A stretch of DNA of 64,000 nucleotides from Knoellia locipacati. GTDB lineage: Bacteria > Actinomycetota > Actinomycetes > Actinomycetales > Dermatophilaceae. Positions 26,628 through 36,916 of this stretch are shown here, in pieces. Each line of letters begins with the position of its first letter. The first letter of the stretch is position 1. Location: contig NZ_BKBA01000011.1 of assembly GCF_007992835.1 (NCBI RefSeq), positions 186,001 to 250,000 on the forward strand. The letters run 5' to 3'. The translations under genes and the position numbers were made by a program. The notes beneath the pieces were generated by a model that saw only the letters and a program-made list of their open reading frames with translations, searched no databases and had not been told where the DNA came from.

Positions 26628-26633
26628 AATGCG

Positions 26634-28096
<1,463 letters not shown>

Positions 28097-28194
28097 ATGC
28101 GGCCGTATGCCGGTCCCTCCCCGCCGCGTGCCCGTCACCTGGCGTCCACGTCCTCGACAGGCGAGACGCCCGGCGCCGCCCTACGTTGGTCGGC

Positions 28195-29325
28195 ATGAGA
28201 CGACCTCTTCTCTCCGCCCTGCTCGCCGCCGGTGTGGCCCTGACGACCGTGGCCGCCACCGCTCCTGCGGGGGCCGACGCGCCACCGAGCTCGCAGGGAC
28301 GCGCCCAGTTCACCGAGCCGCTCGTGCACGCCCACCGCGGCGCCTCCGGCTATCGGCCCGAGCACACCCTCGCGGCCTACCGGCTGGCCGTCCAGCAGGG
28401 CGCCGACTACATCGAGCCCGACCTCGTCATGACGAGGGACGGTGTCCTCGTCGACCGGCACGAGCCGGAGATCGGCGGCACGACCGATGTCGCGGCCCAC
28501 CCCGAGTTCGCCGGCCGCAGGGTCACCAAGACGCTCGACGGCAAGGCCACGACCGGCTGGTGGGTCGAGGACTTCACCCTCGCCGAGCTCAAGACGCTGC
28601 GGGCCAAGGAGCGCATCCCGGCGACCCGCCCCGAGAGCGCCAGCTTCGACGGCCAGTTCGAGGTGCCGACGCTCGAGGAGGTGCTCGCCCTGCGCGAGGA
28701 GCTGAGCGCCCGCACCGGCCGGACGGTCGGCGTCATCCCGGAGATCAAGCACTCGACCTACCTCCACGACGCGGGCCTCGACCCCGAGGTCGCGCTCATG
28801 GCGGCCCTGACGAAGCACGGGCTCAACCGGCCCAACGCCGCCCTGTGGGTGCAGAGCTTCGAGCTCACGCCGCTCGTCCGACTCGACAACGAGCTCGGCT
28901 ACAAGGCCAACCTCGTCTTCCTCGTGAGCGCGAGCGGTCGGCCCTACGATCTCGAGGCGCAGGGCGACTCGCGCACCTACACCGACCTGCTCACCCCGAC
29001 GAGCCTCAAGGCGCTGAGCAAGGACCTCGACGGTCTCGGTGTCGACAAGAGCCGGGTCATCCCGCGCCGCAGCGACGGCACCCTCGGGACGCCGACCACG
29101 CTCGTCGCCGACGCCCACCGGGCCAAGCTCGACGTCACGCCGTGGACCTTCCGCGCCGAGAACCAGTTCCTCCCCGTCGACTACCGCATCGGCACGAACC
29201 CGGCGGCGCACGGGCGGATGGCCGACGAGGTGACCCGTTTCTTCGAGGCCGGCGTCGACGGTGTGTTCTGCGACCAGCCCGACATCTGCGTCGCCGCGCG
29301 GGCGGAGTTCCTCGCCGCCCCCTGA
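28195..29325 (+). CDS. secreted glycerophosphodiester phosphodiesterase (GlpQ-like)
   Basis: A 376-residue exported enzyme. The signal peptide (residues 1-27) ends at APAGADA. The catalytic GDPD domain follows: VHAHRGASGYRPEHTLAAY with the HR pair, IEPDLVMTRDGVLVDRHEPE with the metal-binding E and D and catalytic H, and PEIKHSTY. Length and the long insertions match periplasmic GlpQ rather than cytoplasmic UgpQ. It would release glycerol-3-phosphate from deacylated phospholipids. ATG 28195; upstream in-frame ATG codons lie inside argG and are rejected. I see nothing notable in 29326-29394. Confidence 0.92.
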   Translation: MRRPLLSALLAAGVALTTVAATAPAGADAPPSSQGRAQFTEPLVHAHRGASGYRPEHTLAAYRLAVQQGADYIEPDLVMTRDGVLVDRHEPEIGGTTDVAAHPEFAGRRVTKTLDGKATTGWWVEDFTLAELKTLRAKERIPATRPESASFDGQFEVPTLEEVLALREELSARTGRTVGVIPEIKHSTYLHDAGLDPEVALMAALTKHGLNRPNAALWVQSFELTPLVRLDNELGYKANLVFLVSASGRPYDLEAQGDSRTYTDLLTPTSLKALSKDLDGLGVDKSRVIPRRSDGTLGTPTTLVADAHRAKLDVTPWTFRAENQFLPVDYRIGTNPAAHGRMADEVTRFFEAGVDGVFCDQPDICVAARAEFLAAP

Positions 29326-29394
29326 CAGATGTCATGGCGAGGTCGTGTCTCCCGGCACTGTCGGGCAGACGGGTGTCGCGACGAACCTTGAGGC

Positions 29395-30327
29395 ATGACC
29401 AGAGCTGACACGCCCGCCGTCGAGATCACGGCACTCACGAAGTCCTTCCCGAGCCGCGCCGGGACCGTCCAGGCGGTGCGCGGCATCGACCTCACCGTCG
29501 CCCGCGGTGAGGTCGTCGCCGTCCTCGGCCCGAACGGCGCCGGCAAGACCACCACCCTCGACGTCGTCCTCGGGCTGACCGCACCGACCTCCGGCGAGGT
29601 CCGCGTGCTCGGGAGGTCGCCGCGCGAGGCTGTCCGTACCGGCCGCGTCTCGGCGGTCCTGCAGACGGGCGGGCTCCTGCGCGACCTCACCGTCCGCGAG
29701 ACGGTCGAGCTCATCGCGAGCACGTATGCCGTCCACGCACCGGTCGAGGACGTCGTGCGTCGCGCGAACCTCACCGGGGTGTCGTCGCGCAAGGTCTCGA
29801 AGTGCTCCGGCGGCGAGCAGCAGCGGCTCCGGTTCGCCCTCGCGCTCCTGCCCGACCCCGAGCTGCTCATCCTCGACGAACCCACGGCCGGGATGGACGT
29901 CTCGGCGCGACGGGCCTTCTGGGACGCGATGCACGCAGAGGCCGCGGCCGGCCGCACCGTCCTCTTCGCGACGCACTACCTCGAGGAGGCCGACAGCTTC
30001 GCGAGCCGCATCGTGCTCGTCGCCGACGGCCGGGTCGCCGCCGACGGACCCACCGACGTCATCCGGGGCCAGGCCCTGGGTCGCACCGTCGCGGCCCGCC
30101 TCGACCTCGACGCGGTCGACACGGCCGCCACCGCGCTGCGCTCCCTGGTGTCCGTGCGCGAGGTCCGGGTCGACCACGACCGCCTCACCGTGACGACGTC
30201 GGACTCCGACGCCGTGGCGCGTGTCCTGCTCACCGAGCTCGGCGCCCGCGACCTCGAGGTGACGACTGGTTCGCTGGAAGCCGCCTTCGTCGCCCTCACC
30301 TCCGCCCCCGAAGGAGCAGCAGCATGA
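29395..30327 (+). CDS. ABC-2 type exporter ATP-binding protein
   Basis: A 310-residue ATPase with Walker A GPNGAGKTT, signature KCSGGEQQR, Walker B LLILDEPTAGMD and H-loop FATHYLEEAD, of the DrrA/CcmA-like drug and lipid export group. The C-terminal 90 residues form the extra domain usual for this group. It overlaps the permease gene by ATGA. The two are followed by a histidine kinase and regulator, an arrangement typical of exporters induced by cell-envelope stress or antibiotics. Confidence 0.93.
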   Translation: MTRADTPAVEITALTKSFPSRAGTVQAVRGIDLTVARGEVVAVLGPNGAGKTTTLDVVLGLTAPTSGEVRVLGRSPREAVRTGRVSAVLQTGGLLRDLTVRETVELIASTYAVHAPVEDVVRRANLTGVSSRKVSKCSGGEQQRLRFALALLPDPELLILDEPTAGMDVSARRAFWDAMHAEAAAGRTVLFATHYLEEADSFASRIVLVADGRVAADGPTDVIRGQALGRTVAARLDLDAVDTAATALRSLVSVREVRVDHDRLTVTTSDSDAVARVLLTELGARDLEVTTGSLEAAFVALTSAPEGAAA

Positions 30328-31184
30328 CCACCACCACGAGCACCTCACCCGACCGCGTCGGCGACGACGACCCCACCTCCACCCCGGACCTCGGCACCAC
30401 GGGCGGCGAGCCGCGCACGCGAGGGGAGCGGACGGCATACGTGCGTCTCGAGCTGCGCCGCACGCTGCGCGACCTCGTGACGATGTTCTTCGTCGTGGGG
30501 CTGCCGGCGTTCATGTACGTCCTCTTCGGGGCGAGCGCCGGCTACTCGCAGGAGAGCGCGGGCAACGGCAACGTCGCGCTCTACGTCATGATCTCGATGG
30601 CGGCCTACGGCGCCGTCACCGCGACCGTCGGCATCGGCGGCATGGCCGCCGTCGAGCGGATGCAGGGCTGGGGACGCCAGCTCGGGCTCACCCCGCTGGG
30701 GGACGGGACCTACGTCGCGACCAAGGCCGTCGTCGCGCTCGTCGTCGCGACCCTGCCGATCCTCGTCGTCTACGTCCTGGGGGTCCTCACGGGGGCCGAG
30801 GGCACGGCGGTGGCCTGGCTGGGCAGCGCGGCGGTCCTCGTCGTGGGCGCGGTGATGTTCGCGCTCTACGGCCTGATCTTCGGGCTCGCGTTCCGGTCGG
30901 AGGCGGCCGTGACGGCGGCGTCGGGCTCGCTCGTCGTCCTCGGCTTCCTCGGCAACATCTTCTTCCCGCTCAGCGGCTTCCTGCTCGACGTCGCGCGGTT
31001 CACGCCGCTCTACGGCTACGTGTCGCTGGCGCGCTACCCGCTGACCGAGGGCTACGTCATCGACACCGAGGGCGGGCTGGTCCGCGAGGCGCTGTGGATG
31101 TCGGTGGCTAACGTTGCCGTGTGGACGACGATCTTCGCAGTGCTCGCGACGTGGCTGGTGCGACGAAGCCGCGGCCGGCAGTAG
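30324..31184 (+). CDS. ABC-2 type exporter permease
   Basis: A 286-residue membrane protein with six helices after a 45-residue acidic, Thr-rich cytoplasmic N-terminus. GLPAFMYVLFGASAGYS, the AVERMQGWGRQLGLTPL loop and GNIFFPLSGFLLDVARFTPLYGY (partly quoted) are the ABC-2 membrane signature. It forms the exporter with the ATPase upstream. The substrate is unknown. Confidence 0.92.
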   Translation: MTTTTSTSPDRVGDDDPTSTPDLGTTGGEPRTRGERTAYVRLELRRTLRDLVTMFFVVGLPAFMYVLFGASAGYSQESAGNGNVALYVMISMAAYGAVTATVGIGGMAAVERMQGWGRQLGLTPLGDGTYVATKAVVALVVATLPILVVYVLGVLTGAEGTAVAWLGSAAVLVVGAVMFALYGLIFGLAFRSEAAVTAASGSLVVLGFLGNIFFPLSGFLLDVARFTPLYGYVSLARYPLTEGYVIDTEGGLVREALWMSVANVAVWTTIFAVLATWLVRRSRGRQ

Positions 31185-31186
31185 CC

Positions 31187-32278
31187 GTGCCCGCCCCGGC
31201 GGAGGCGTCGCTGCAGACCCACCCCTGGCAGCGCTGGGGGTGGGTCATGGGCGGGGTGTGGCTCGTCTTCCTCGCCTTCCCGGTCGCCGGGGTCGTCGAC
31301 AGCGGCGAGAGCCGGCCCCGCGTCGTCGCGGGGGTCGCCCTCTTCGTCTTGTTCGCCGCGGTCTACATCCACGGGTTCCGGACGATGGCGCGGTCCGCCT
31401 CGGACGCCGAGGTGGTGCGCAGCGGCGTGACGCACCTCGTGGCACTGGTCCTCATCTGCGTCGTCATCCACCTGCTCGTCGGACCCGCGTCGGTCGGCGG
31501 GGGTCCCTACCTCGTCGCGCTCGCGATGTTCGTCCTGCCGATGTGGGCCGCCGTCTCCCTCACCGCGGCCGTGGTGCTCACGACCGTGGTGGTCACGGCG
31601 TTCTCGGACGCCCTCACCGACACGTGGTACCTCCCGGGCATCGTGCTGCTCGTCGCCGTGGTCACGGGCGTCGTGCGGGCCATCGAGCGGCGCAGCATCC
31701 TGCACGACGAGCTCGCCGCCGAGCTCACCGTCTCGGCCGAGCGCGACCGGCTGGCCCGTGACGTCCACGACGTCATCGGCCACACCCTGACCGCGATGAG
31801 CCTCAAGGCCGACGTCGCGGAGCGCCTCGTCGTCACGGACCCGGAGCGCGCACGCCGTGAGATCGCCGAGGTCGGCGTGCTCAGCAGGCAGGCGCTCGCC
31901 GAGGTGCGCGCCGCGGTCGGTGGGATCCGCTCGGCGCGGCTCGACGACGAGATCGCCTCTGCCGAAAGGGTGCTCGCCTCCGCAGGTATCGCCGCCGACA
32001 TGCCGACCGACCTCACGGTCGTCGACCCTCGCCACCGGGTCGTCCTCGCCTGGGTGCTCCGGGAGGCGGTCACCAACGTCGTCCGCCACAGCGAGGCCTC
32101 CGTATGCCGTGTCGCCCTCGGCCCGTCGTCCCTCACCGTCGAGGACGACGGGCGCGGTCCGTCGGGGCTGCGCGAGGGCAACGGGCTGCGCGGGGTGCGT
32201 GAGCGGGTGGATGCCGCCGGGGGAGTGCTCCGCGTGCTCGACGCCTCGCCCGGGACCCGGCTCGTGGTGACGCTGTGA
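31187..32278 (+). CDS. sensor histidine kinase, LiaS/DesK-like
   Basis: A 363-residue kinase with an N-terminal module of about five membrane helices (residues 18-165). The HisKA_3 helix has the phospho-acceptor His 194 in RLARDVHDVIGHTLTAMS. The ATPase part shows REAVTNVVRHSEA, VEDDGRGP and GNGLRGVRERVDAAGG. GTG 31187, two bases after the permease stop, is my choice; in-frame GTG codons at 31151 and 31121 would overlap the permease. It overlaps the regulator by GTGA. Confidence 0.9.
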   Translation: MPAPAEASLQTHPWQRWGWVMGGVWLVFLAFPVAGVVDSGESRPRVVAGVALFVLFAAVYIHGFRTMARSASDAEVVRSGVTHLVALVLICVVIHLLVGPASVGGGPYLVALAMFVLPMWAAVSLTAAVVLTTVVVTAFSDALTDTWYLPGIVLLVAVVTGVVRAIERRSILHDELAAELTVSAERDRLARDVHDVIGHTLTAMSLKADVAERLVVTDPERARREIAEVGVLSRQALAEVRAAVGGIRSARLDDEIASAERVLASAGIAADMPTDLTVVDPRHRVVLAWVLREAVTNVVRHSEASVCRVALGPSSLTVEDDGRGPSGLREGNGLRGVRERVDAAGGVLRVLDASPGTRLVVTL

Positions 32279-32880
32279 TCCGCGTGCTCGTCGCCGACGA
32301 CCAGGCCCTCGTGCGGGGAGCCATCGTCACCCTGCTCGGCCTCGAGCCCGACCTCGACGTCGTCGCCGAGGCGGGGCGTGGTGACGAGGTGCTCGACCTG
32401 CTCACCGCGCACGACGTCGACGTCGCGCTCGTCGACGTCGAGATGCCCGGGCTCGACGGGATCGAGGTCTGCCGGGCGATGACCGCGGCCGGACTGCCGA
32501 CCCGGGCGCTCGTCGTGACGACGTTCGGGCGACCCGGGTTCGTGCGCCGGGCACTCGAGGCCGGCGCCGCGGGGTTCGTCGTCAAGGACACCCCGGCCTC
32601 GGAGCTCGCGGACGCGGTGCGCCGGGTCCACGCCGGTGAACGCGTCGTCGACGGCGCCCTGGCCGCGGAGTCCCTCATCGAAGGCGCCAACCCGCTCACC
32701 GCCCGTGAGCAGGACGTCCTGCGGGCGGCGCTCAGCGGGGCCCCGATCGCGGTCGTGGCGAGGTCGGTGCACCTGTCCGAGGGCACCGTGCGCAACCACC
32801 TGTCGTCGGCGATGGCCAAGACGCACACCTCGACCCGGGCGGAGGCCGCGAACCATGCCCGTGACCGCGGCTGGCTCTGA
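32275..32880 (+). CDS. LuxR/NarL-family response regulator
   Basis: A 201-residue regulator. The receiver has DD at residues 8-9, phospho-acceptor Asp 54 in LVDVEMPG, and K in VVKDTPA. The C-terminal helix-turn-helix is LTAREQDVLRAAL and VHLSEGTVRNHLSSAMAKTH. It should be phosphorylated by the adjacent kinase and control the ABC exporter. Confidence 0.94.
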   Translation: MIRVLVADDQALVRGAIVTLLGLEPDLDVVAEAGRGDEVLDLLTAHDVDVALVDVEMPGLDGIEVCRAMTAAGLPTRALVVTTFGRPGFVRRALEAGAAGFVVKDTPASELADAVRRVHAGERVVDGALAAESLIEGANPLTAREQDVLRAALSGAPIAVVARSVHLSEGTVRNHLSSAMAKTHTSTRAEAANHARDRGWL

Positions 32881-32900
32881 CCCGGCGCCGACGGCTCCGG

Positions 32901-33404
32901 TCAGCAGCGCATCCCCGACACGGCGAGCCAGGTGCCGTCCTCGAGGTGCGCCAGCTCCAGCGAGGTCGCGCCGGCACGCGCGGTGACCGACTCCCTCGAC
33001 CCCGGCGCCGGTGTCGAGAGGGTCCACTGCTCCGCCGGGGTGGGCGAGTAGTCGCGGTTCGCATGCAGGTACGCCGCGACCGCCCCCGTGGGGGTGCCGG
33101 CCCCGGAGGCATCCGGCGTGAGCGAGATGGCCCACCCGGCGCAGGCCGCTCCCGGGCCTCCGTTGGGCGCCGGGCTGTCGAGAGCAGGAGTGCCGAGGGG
33201 CGAGGGCGGGGTGCGGGCGCCAGAGGGCGAAGGGGCCATGGAAGAGGGGGTCGGAGGAGCCGCGGTCGTCGGCGTGCCCGTCCCCGTGCCTGCACCGGGT
33301 GCGGCCTCGGGTGCCCGGGTCGTCCCGCACCCGCCGAGCACGGCCACCACCAGACCGAGGACGGCCGCGGTCGTCGCGGGTCGCAGGCTCCAGCGCGTCT
33401 CCAT
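32901..33404 (-). CDS. putative lipoprotein, unknown function
   Basis: A 167-residue secreted lipoprotein. ATG 33404 (METRWSLRP) has AAAGGG upstream; the signal helix ends at the lipobox LGGC. A Pro/Ser/Thr-rich linker of about 60 residues follows, then a compact domain with CAGWAISLTPD, YLHANRDYSPTPAEQW and LEDGTWLAVSGMRC, where two cysteines could pair. No family recognised. The gene is convergent with the response regulator. Confidence 0.75.
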   Translation of the reverse strand: METRWSLRPATTAAVLGLVVAVLGGCGTTRAPEAAPGAGTGTGTPTTAAPPTPSSMAPSPSGARTPPSPLGTPALDSPAPNGGPGAACAGWAISLTPDASGAGTPTGAVAAYLHANRDYSPTPAEQWTLSTPAPGSRESVTARAGATSLELAHLEDGTWLAVSGMRC

Positions 33405-33493
33405 GCCCTTTCGACGCACGGGTCCCTCACCCGGTTCCCTGCCCCCACGGTCCGGGACGGGCGCGCGGAGGCGGAGGCACGGCATACACGGCA

Positions 33494-33528
33494 CTGCGCC
33501 CGCCACCCCGGGAGGGTGACGGGCGCAG
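33494..33528 (-). terminator. terminator of aceE
   Basis: CTGCGCCCGCCACCC (33494-33508) pairs with GGGTGACGGGCGCAG (33514-33528), one mismatch, 5-base loop. It starts 14 bases beyond the aceE stop on the minus strand. The remaining gap to 33404 holds one octamer at 33480. Confidence 0.75.
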
Positions 33529-33541
33529 GAGGGACCTCAGG

Positions 33542-36307
33542 TCAGCTGTCGCCGCCCTCGTTGCCGCTCGTGCCCGCGCGGACGTCGAGGAGGTCGTACT
33601 TCTCGGCGGCCTTGCCCGGCACGTCCGCGGGCACCTCGCCGCGAGCGGCGAGCACCTGGAGCGTGCGGACCGCGAGCGACGGGCCGTCGACGTGGAAGAA
33701 GCGTCGCGCCGCGGGACGGGTGTCGGCGAAGCCGAAGCCGTCGGTGCCGAGCGAGTGGAACTCGCCGGGGACCCACTGCGCGATCTGGTCCGGGACCGCC
33801 CGCATGTAGTCGGAGGTCGCGAGCACCGGGCCCTCGGCGTCCTTGAGCTTCTGCGCGACGTAGGGGACGCGCTTGTCGTTCTCCGGGTGGAGGAACGCCT
33901 CCTCGTCGCAGGAGAGACCGTCGCGGCGCAGCTCGCCCCACGACGTCACGGACCACACGTCCGCGGCCACGCCCCAGTGGTCGGCGAGGAGCCGCTGGGC
34001 CTCGAGGGCCCACGGCACACCGACACCGGACGCGAGCAGCTGCGCGCGGGCCGCGGTGTGCGTCCAGCCCGACGTGTCGGCCTTCTCGATGAGGTGCATG
34101 CCGCGCAGAATGCCCTCGGCGTCGACGTCCTCGGGCTCGGCCGGCTGGACGTTGGGCTCGTTGTAGACCGTGAGGTAGTAGATGAGGTCCTCGGGCGAGT
34201 CGCCGTACATCCGCTGCAGACCCTCGCGCATGATGTGCCCGATCTCGTAGCCGAACGCCGGGTCGTAGGTCACGACCGCAGGGTTGGTCGAGGCGAGCAA
34301 CGGCGAGTGGCCGTCGGCGTGCTGGGTGCCCTCACCGGTGAGCGTCGTGCGCCCGGCGGTGGCTCCGATGAGGAAGCCCCGCGCCATCTGGTCGGCGGCC
34401 GCCCAGATGGAGTCGCCGGTGCGCTGGAACCCGAACATCGAGTAGAAGATGTAGATCGGGATCATCGGCTCGCCGTGCGTCGAGTAGCTCGTCGCCGCCG
34501 CGGTGAAGGCCGCGACGGAGCCCGCCTCGTTGATGCCGAGGTGCAGGATCTGGCCCTGCTCGGACTCGCGGTAGCTCAGCATGAGGTCGTGGTCGACCGG
34601 CGTGTAGTTCTGCCCGTGCGGGTTGTAGATCTTGAGCGTCGGGAAGAAGCTGTCCATGCCGAAGGTGCGCGCCTCGTCGGGGATGATCGGCACGATGCGC
34701 TTGCCGAACTCCTTGTCGCGCATGAGGTCCTTGAGCAGGCGGACGAAGGCCATCGTCGTGGCGATCGTCTGCTTGCCGGAGCCCTTCTTGACCTGCTTGT
34801 AGGCGTCGTCACCGGGCAGCGAGAGCTGGGTGTACTTGCTGCGTCGCTCGGGGATCTGCCCACCGAGGGCACGACGGCGCTCGAGCATGTACTGGAGCGT
34901 CGGGTCGTTCTCGCCGGGGTGGAAGTACGGCGGCTGGTAGGGGTTCTCCTCGATCTGCGCGTCCGTGATCGGCAGGCGCAGGACGTCGCGGTAGCCCTTG
35001 AGGTCGTCGACCGTCATCTTCTTCATCTGGTGCGTCGCGTTGCGACCCGCGAAGCCCTTGCCCAGCGAGTAGCCCTTGATGGTGTGGGCGAGGATGACCG
35101 TCGGCTGGCCGGTGTGGTTGACCGCGGCCTGGTAGCCGGCGAACACCTTGCGGTAGTCGTGGCCACCGCGCTGGAGGTCGTGCCAGATCTGGTCGTCGGT
35201 GAGCCCCTCGACCATCTTGCGGGTGCGGGGGTCGCGACCGAAGAAGTGCTCGCGGACGTAGGCGCCGTCGTTGGCGCGGAACGTCTGGTAGTCACCGTCG
35301 GTCGTGGTGTTCATGATGTGCCGCAGGGCGTGGTCGCGGTCGGCCGCGAGCAGCGGGTCCCACCCGCGGCCCCAGATGACCTTGACGACGTTCCAGCCGG
35401 CGCCGCGGAAGAACGCCTCGAGCTCCTGGATGATCTTGCCGTTGCCGCGCACCGGGCCGTCGAGCCGCTGCAGGTTGCAGTTGACGACGAAGGTGAGGTT
35501 GTCGAGCTCCTCGGTGGCCGCCAGCTGGAGCAGACCGCGCGACTCCGGCTCGTCCATCTCGCCGTCGCCGAGGAAGGCCCACACGCGCTGGTCGGTCGTG
35601 TCCTTGATGCCGCGGTTGTGGAGGTACTTGTTGAACTGCGCCTGGTAGATCGCGTTCATCGGGCCGATGCCCATCGACACCGTCGGGAACTGCCAGTAGT
35701 CCGGCATCATCCGCGGGTGGGGGTAGGACGACAGCGCCCGGATCTTGCCGTCGACGAGGTGGCTCTTCTCCTGGCGGAACCCGTCGAGGTCGGTCTCGCC
35801 GAGGTGACCCTCGAGGAAGCTGCGGGCGTACATGCCGGGGGAGGCGTGGCCCTGGAAGAAGATCTGGTCACCACCGCCGGGGTGGTCCTGACCGCGCCAG
35901 AAGTGGTTGAAGCCGACCTCGTAGAGGGTGGCGGCCGAGGCGTAGGTGGAGATGTGGCCGCCGACGCCGACGCCCGGACGCTGGGCCCGGTGCACCATGA
36001 CCGCGGCGTTCCAGCGGATCCAGCGGCGGTACTGGCGCTCGACCTCCTCGTCGCCGGGGAACCAGGGCTCCTGCTCCTGGTCGATGCTGTTGACGTAGTC
36101 GGTCGCCGTGAGCGACGGGACGCCGATGGCGTTCTCACGTGCCCGCTCGAGCAACCGCAGCATGAGGTAGCGGGCGCGCTGCCGGCCCCCCTCGTCGATC
36201 ACCTGGTCGAGCGAGTCCAACCACTCCGAGGTCTCCTCGGGGTCGATGTCGGTGAGGCTGCTCGGGAGGCCATTGAGGATCGGTCCGGCTTCCTCGCGAA
36301 ACGTCAC
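33542..36307 (-). CDS. aceE: pyruvate dehydrogenase E1 component, homodimeric
   Basis: A 921-residue E1 that decarboxylates pyruvate with thiamine diphosphate and passes the acetyl group to E2. The ThDP motif is [12 protein letters not shown] followed by [35 protein letters not shown] near the N-terminus, HTIKGYSLG, and [11 protein letters not shown] are family blocks. GTG 36307 (MTFREEAG) has AGAAGGG 8 bases upstream; the longer N-terminus is rejected. E2 and E3 are not adjacent, as usual in actinobacteria where the complex is shared with 2-oxoglutarate dehydrogenase. Confidence 0.96.
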   Translation of the reverse strand: MTFREEAGPILNGLPSSLTDIDPEETSEWLDSLDQVIDEGGRQRARYLMLRLLERARENAIGVPSLTATDYVNSIDQEQEPWFPGDEEVERQYRRWIRWNAAVMVHRAQRPGVGVGGHISTYASAATLYEVGFNHFWRGQDHPGGGDQIFFQGHASPGMYARSFLEGHLGETDLDGFRQEKSHLVDGKIRALSSYPHPRMMPDYWQFPTVSMGIGPMNAIYQAQFNKYLHNRGIKDTTDQRVWAFLGDGEMDEPESRGLLQLAATEELDNLTFVVNCNLQRLDGPVRGNGKIIQELEAFFRGAGWNVVKVIWGRGWDPLLAADRDHALRHIMNTTTDGDYQTFRANDGAYVREHFFGRDPRTRKMVEGLTDDQIWHDLQRGGHDYRKVFAGYQAAVNHTGQPTVILAHTIKGYSLGKGFAGRNATHQMKKMTVDDLKGYRDVLRLPITDAQIEENPYQPPYFHPGENDPTLQYMLERRRALGGQIPERRSKYTQLSLPGDDAYKQVKKGSGKQTIATTMAFVRLLKDLMRDKEFGKRIVPIIPDEARTFGMDSFFPTLKIYNPHGQNYTPVDHDLMLSYRESEQGQILHLGINEAGSVAAFTAAATSYSTHGEPMIPIYIFYSMFGFQRTGDSIWAAADQMARGFLIGATAGRTTLTGEGTQHADGHSPLLASTNPAVVTYDPAFGYEIGHIMREGLQRMYGDSPEDLIYYLTVYNEPNVQPAEPEDVDAEGILRGMHLIEKADTSGWTHTAARAQLLASGVGVPWALEAQRLLADHWGVAADVWSVTSWGELRRDGLSCDEEAFLHPENDKRVPYVAQKLKDAEGPVLATSDYMRAVPDQIAQWVPGEFHSLGTDGFGFADTRPAARRFFHVDGPSLAVRTLQVLAARGEVPADVPGKAAEKYDLLDVRAGTSGNEGGDS

Positions 36308-36412
36308 GACGGTGTCCCTTCTTCTTGCGGATTCGACCAAGAGGTGGTCGCGACCATCCTGTCACTGGGGAGTGGCAGCCGTCACACTCGGGTCTGCTGG
36401 CAGGCTGTGGCC

Positions 36413-36916
36413 ATGACAACCGAGCTCGACCCGGGCGCCGTCACCCTCCGCGGTGGCGAGCTGCCGTGGCGCCCCGTGAGCCCCGCCCTGCGCACCGTCC
36501 GCCTCATCACGCTGTTCGCGTGGCTCGTGCCGTTCGTCGTGGCCTTCGCCGTGCCCGCCGTGCTCGTCTCCGCGTGGTTCTGGATCGGCTCCGTCGTCCT
36601 CGTCGCGGTGCTCGGGTGGGGAGTCTGGCTCATCGGCCGCCAGGTCTCGGCGATCACGTGGATCGAGCTGCCCGACGAGATCGTCATCCGCAAGGGTCGC
36701 CTCTTCCGGTCGCTGGTGAGCATCCCCTACGGCCGGCTCCAGTACATCGACGTCGAGTCGGGTCCGCTCATGCGGTCGCGGGGGATCGCGTCGTGTGAGT
36801 TCCACACCGCCTCACCGGAGAGCGGCGGAACGCTTCCCGGACTGCCGCTGGACGAGGCCGAGGCCCTGCGGGGCCGCCTGGCCGCCCGTGGCGAAGCCCA
36901 GCGAGCGGGCCTGTGA
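36413..36916 (+). CDS. PH-domain membrane protein (bPH2/YdbS-like)
   Basis: A 167-residue protein with two adjacent membrane helices (residues 30-80) followed by a bacterial PH-2 domain: WIELPDEIVIRKGRLFRSLVS and IPYGRLQYIDVESGPLMRS are the pattern (both partly quoted). It overlaps the next gene by GTGA; the two form a YdbS/YdbT-like pair. The family's role is unproven; it is often linked to the cell envelope. Confidence 0.85.
   Translation: MTTELDPGAVTLRGGELPWRPVSPALRTVRLITLFAWLVPFVVAFAVPAVLVSAWFWIGSVVLVAVLGWGVWLIGRQVSAITWIELPDEIVIRKGRLFRSLVSIPYGRLQYIDVESGPLMRSRGIASCEFHTASPESGGTLPGLPLDEAEALRGRLAARGEAQRAGL

Noticed and set aside
33299-36916. 1205-codon open frame on the plus strand opposite aceE
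   Set aside because: It is the antisense shadow of a highly conserved aceE gene in GC-rich DNA. Only its last 168 codons (36413-36916), with a start and PH-domain similarity, are real.
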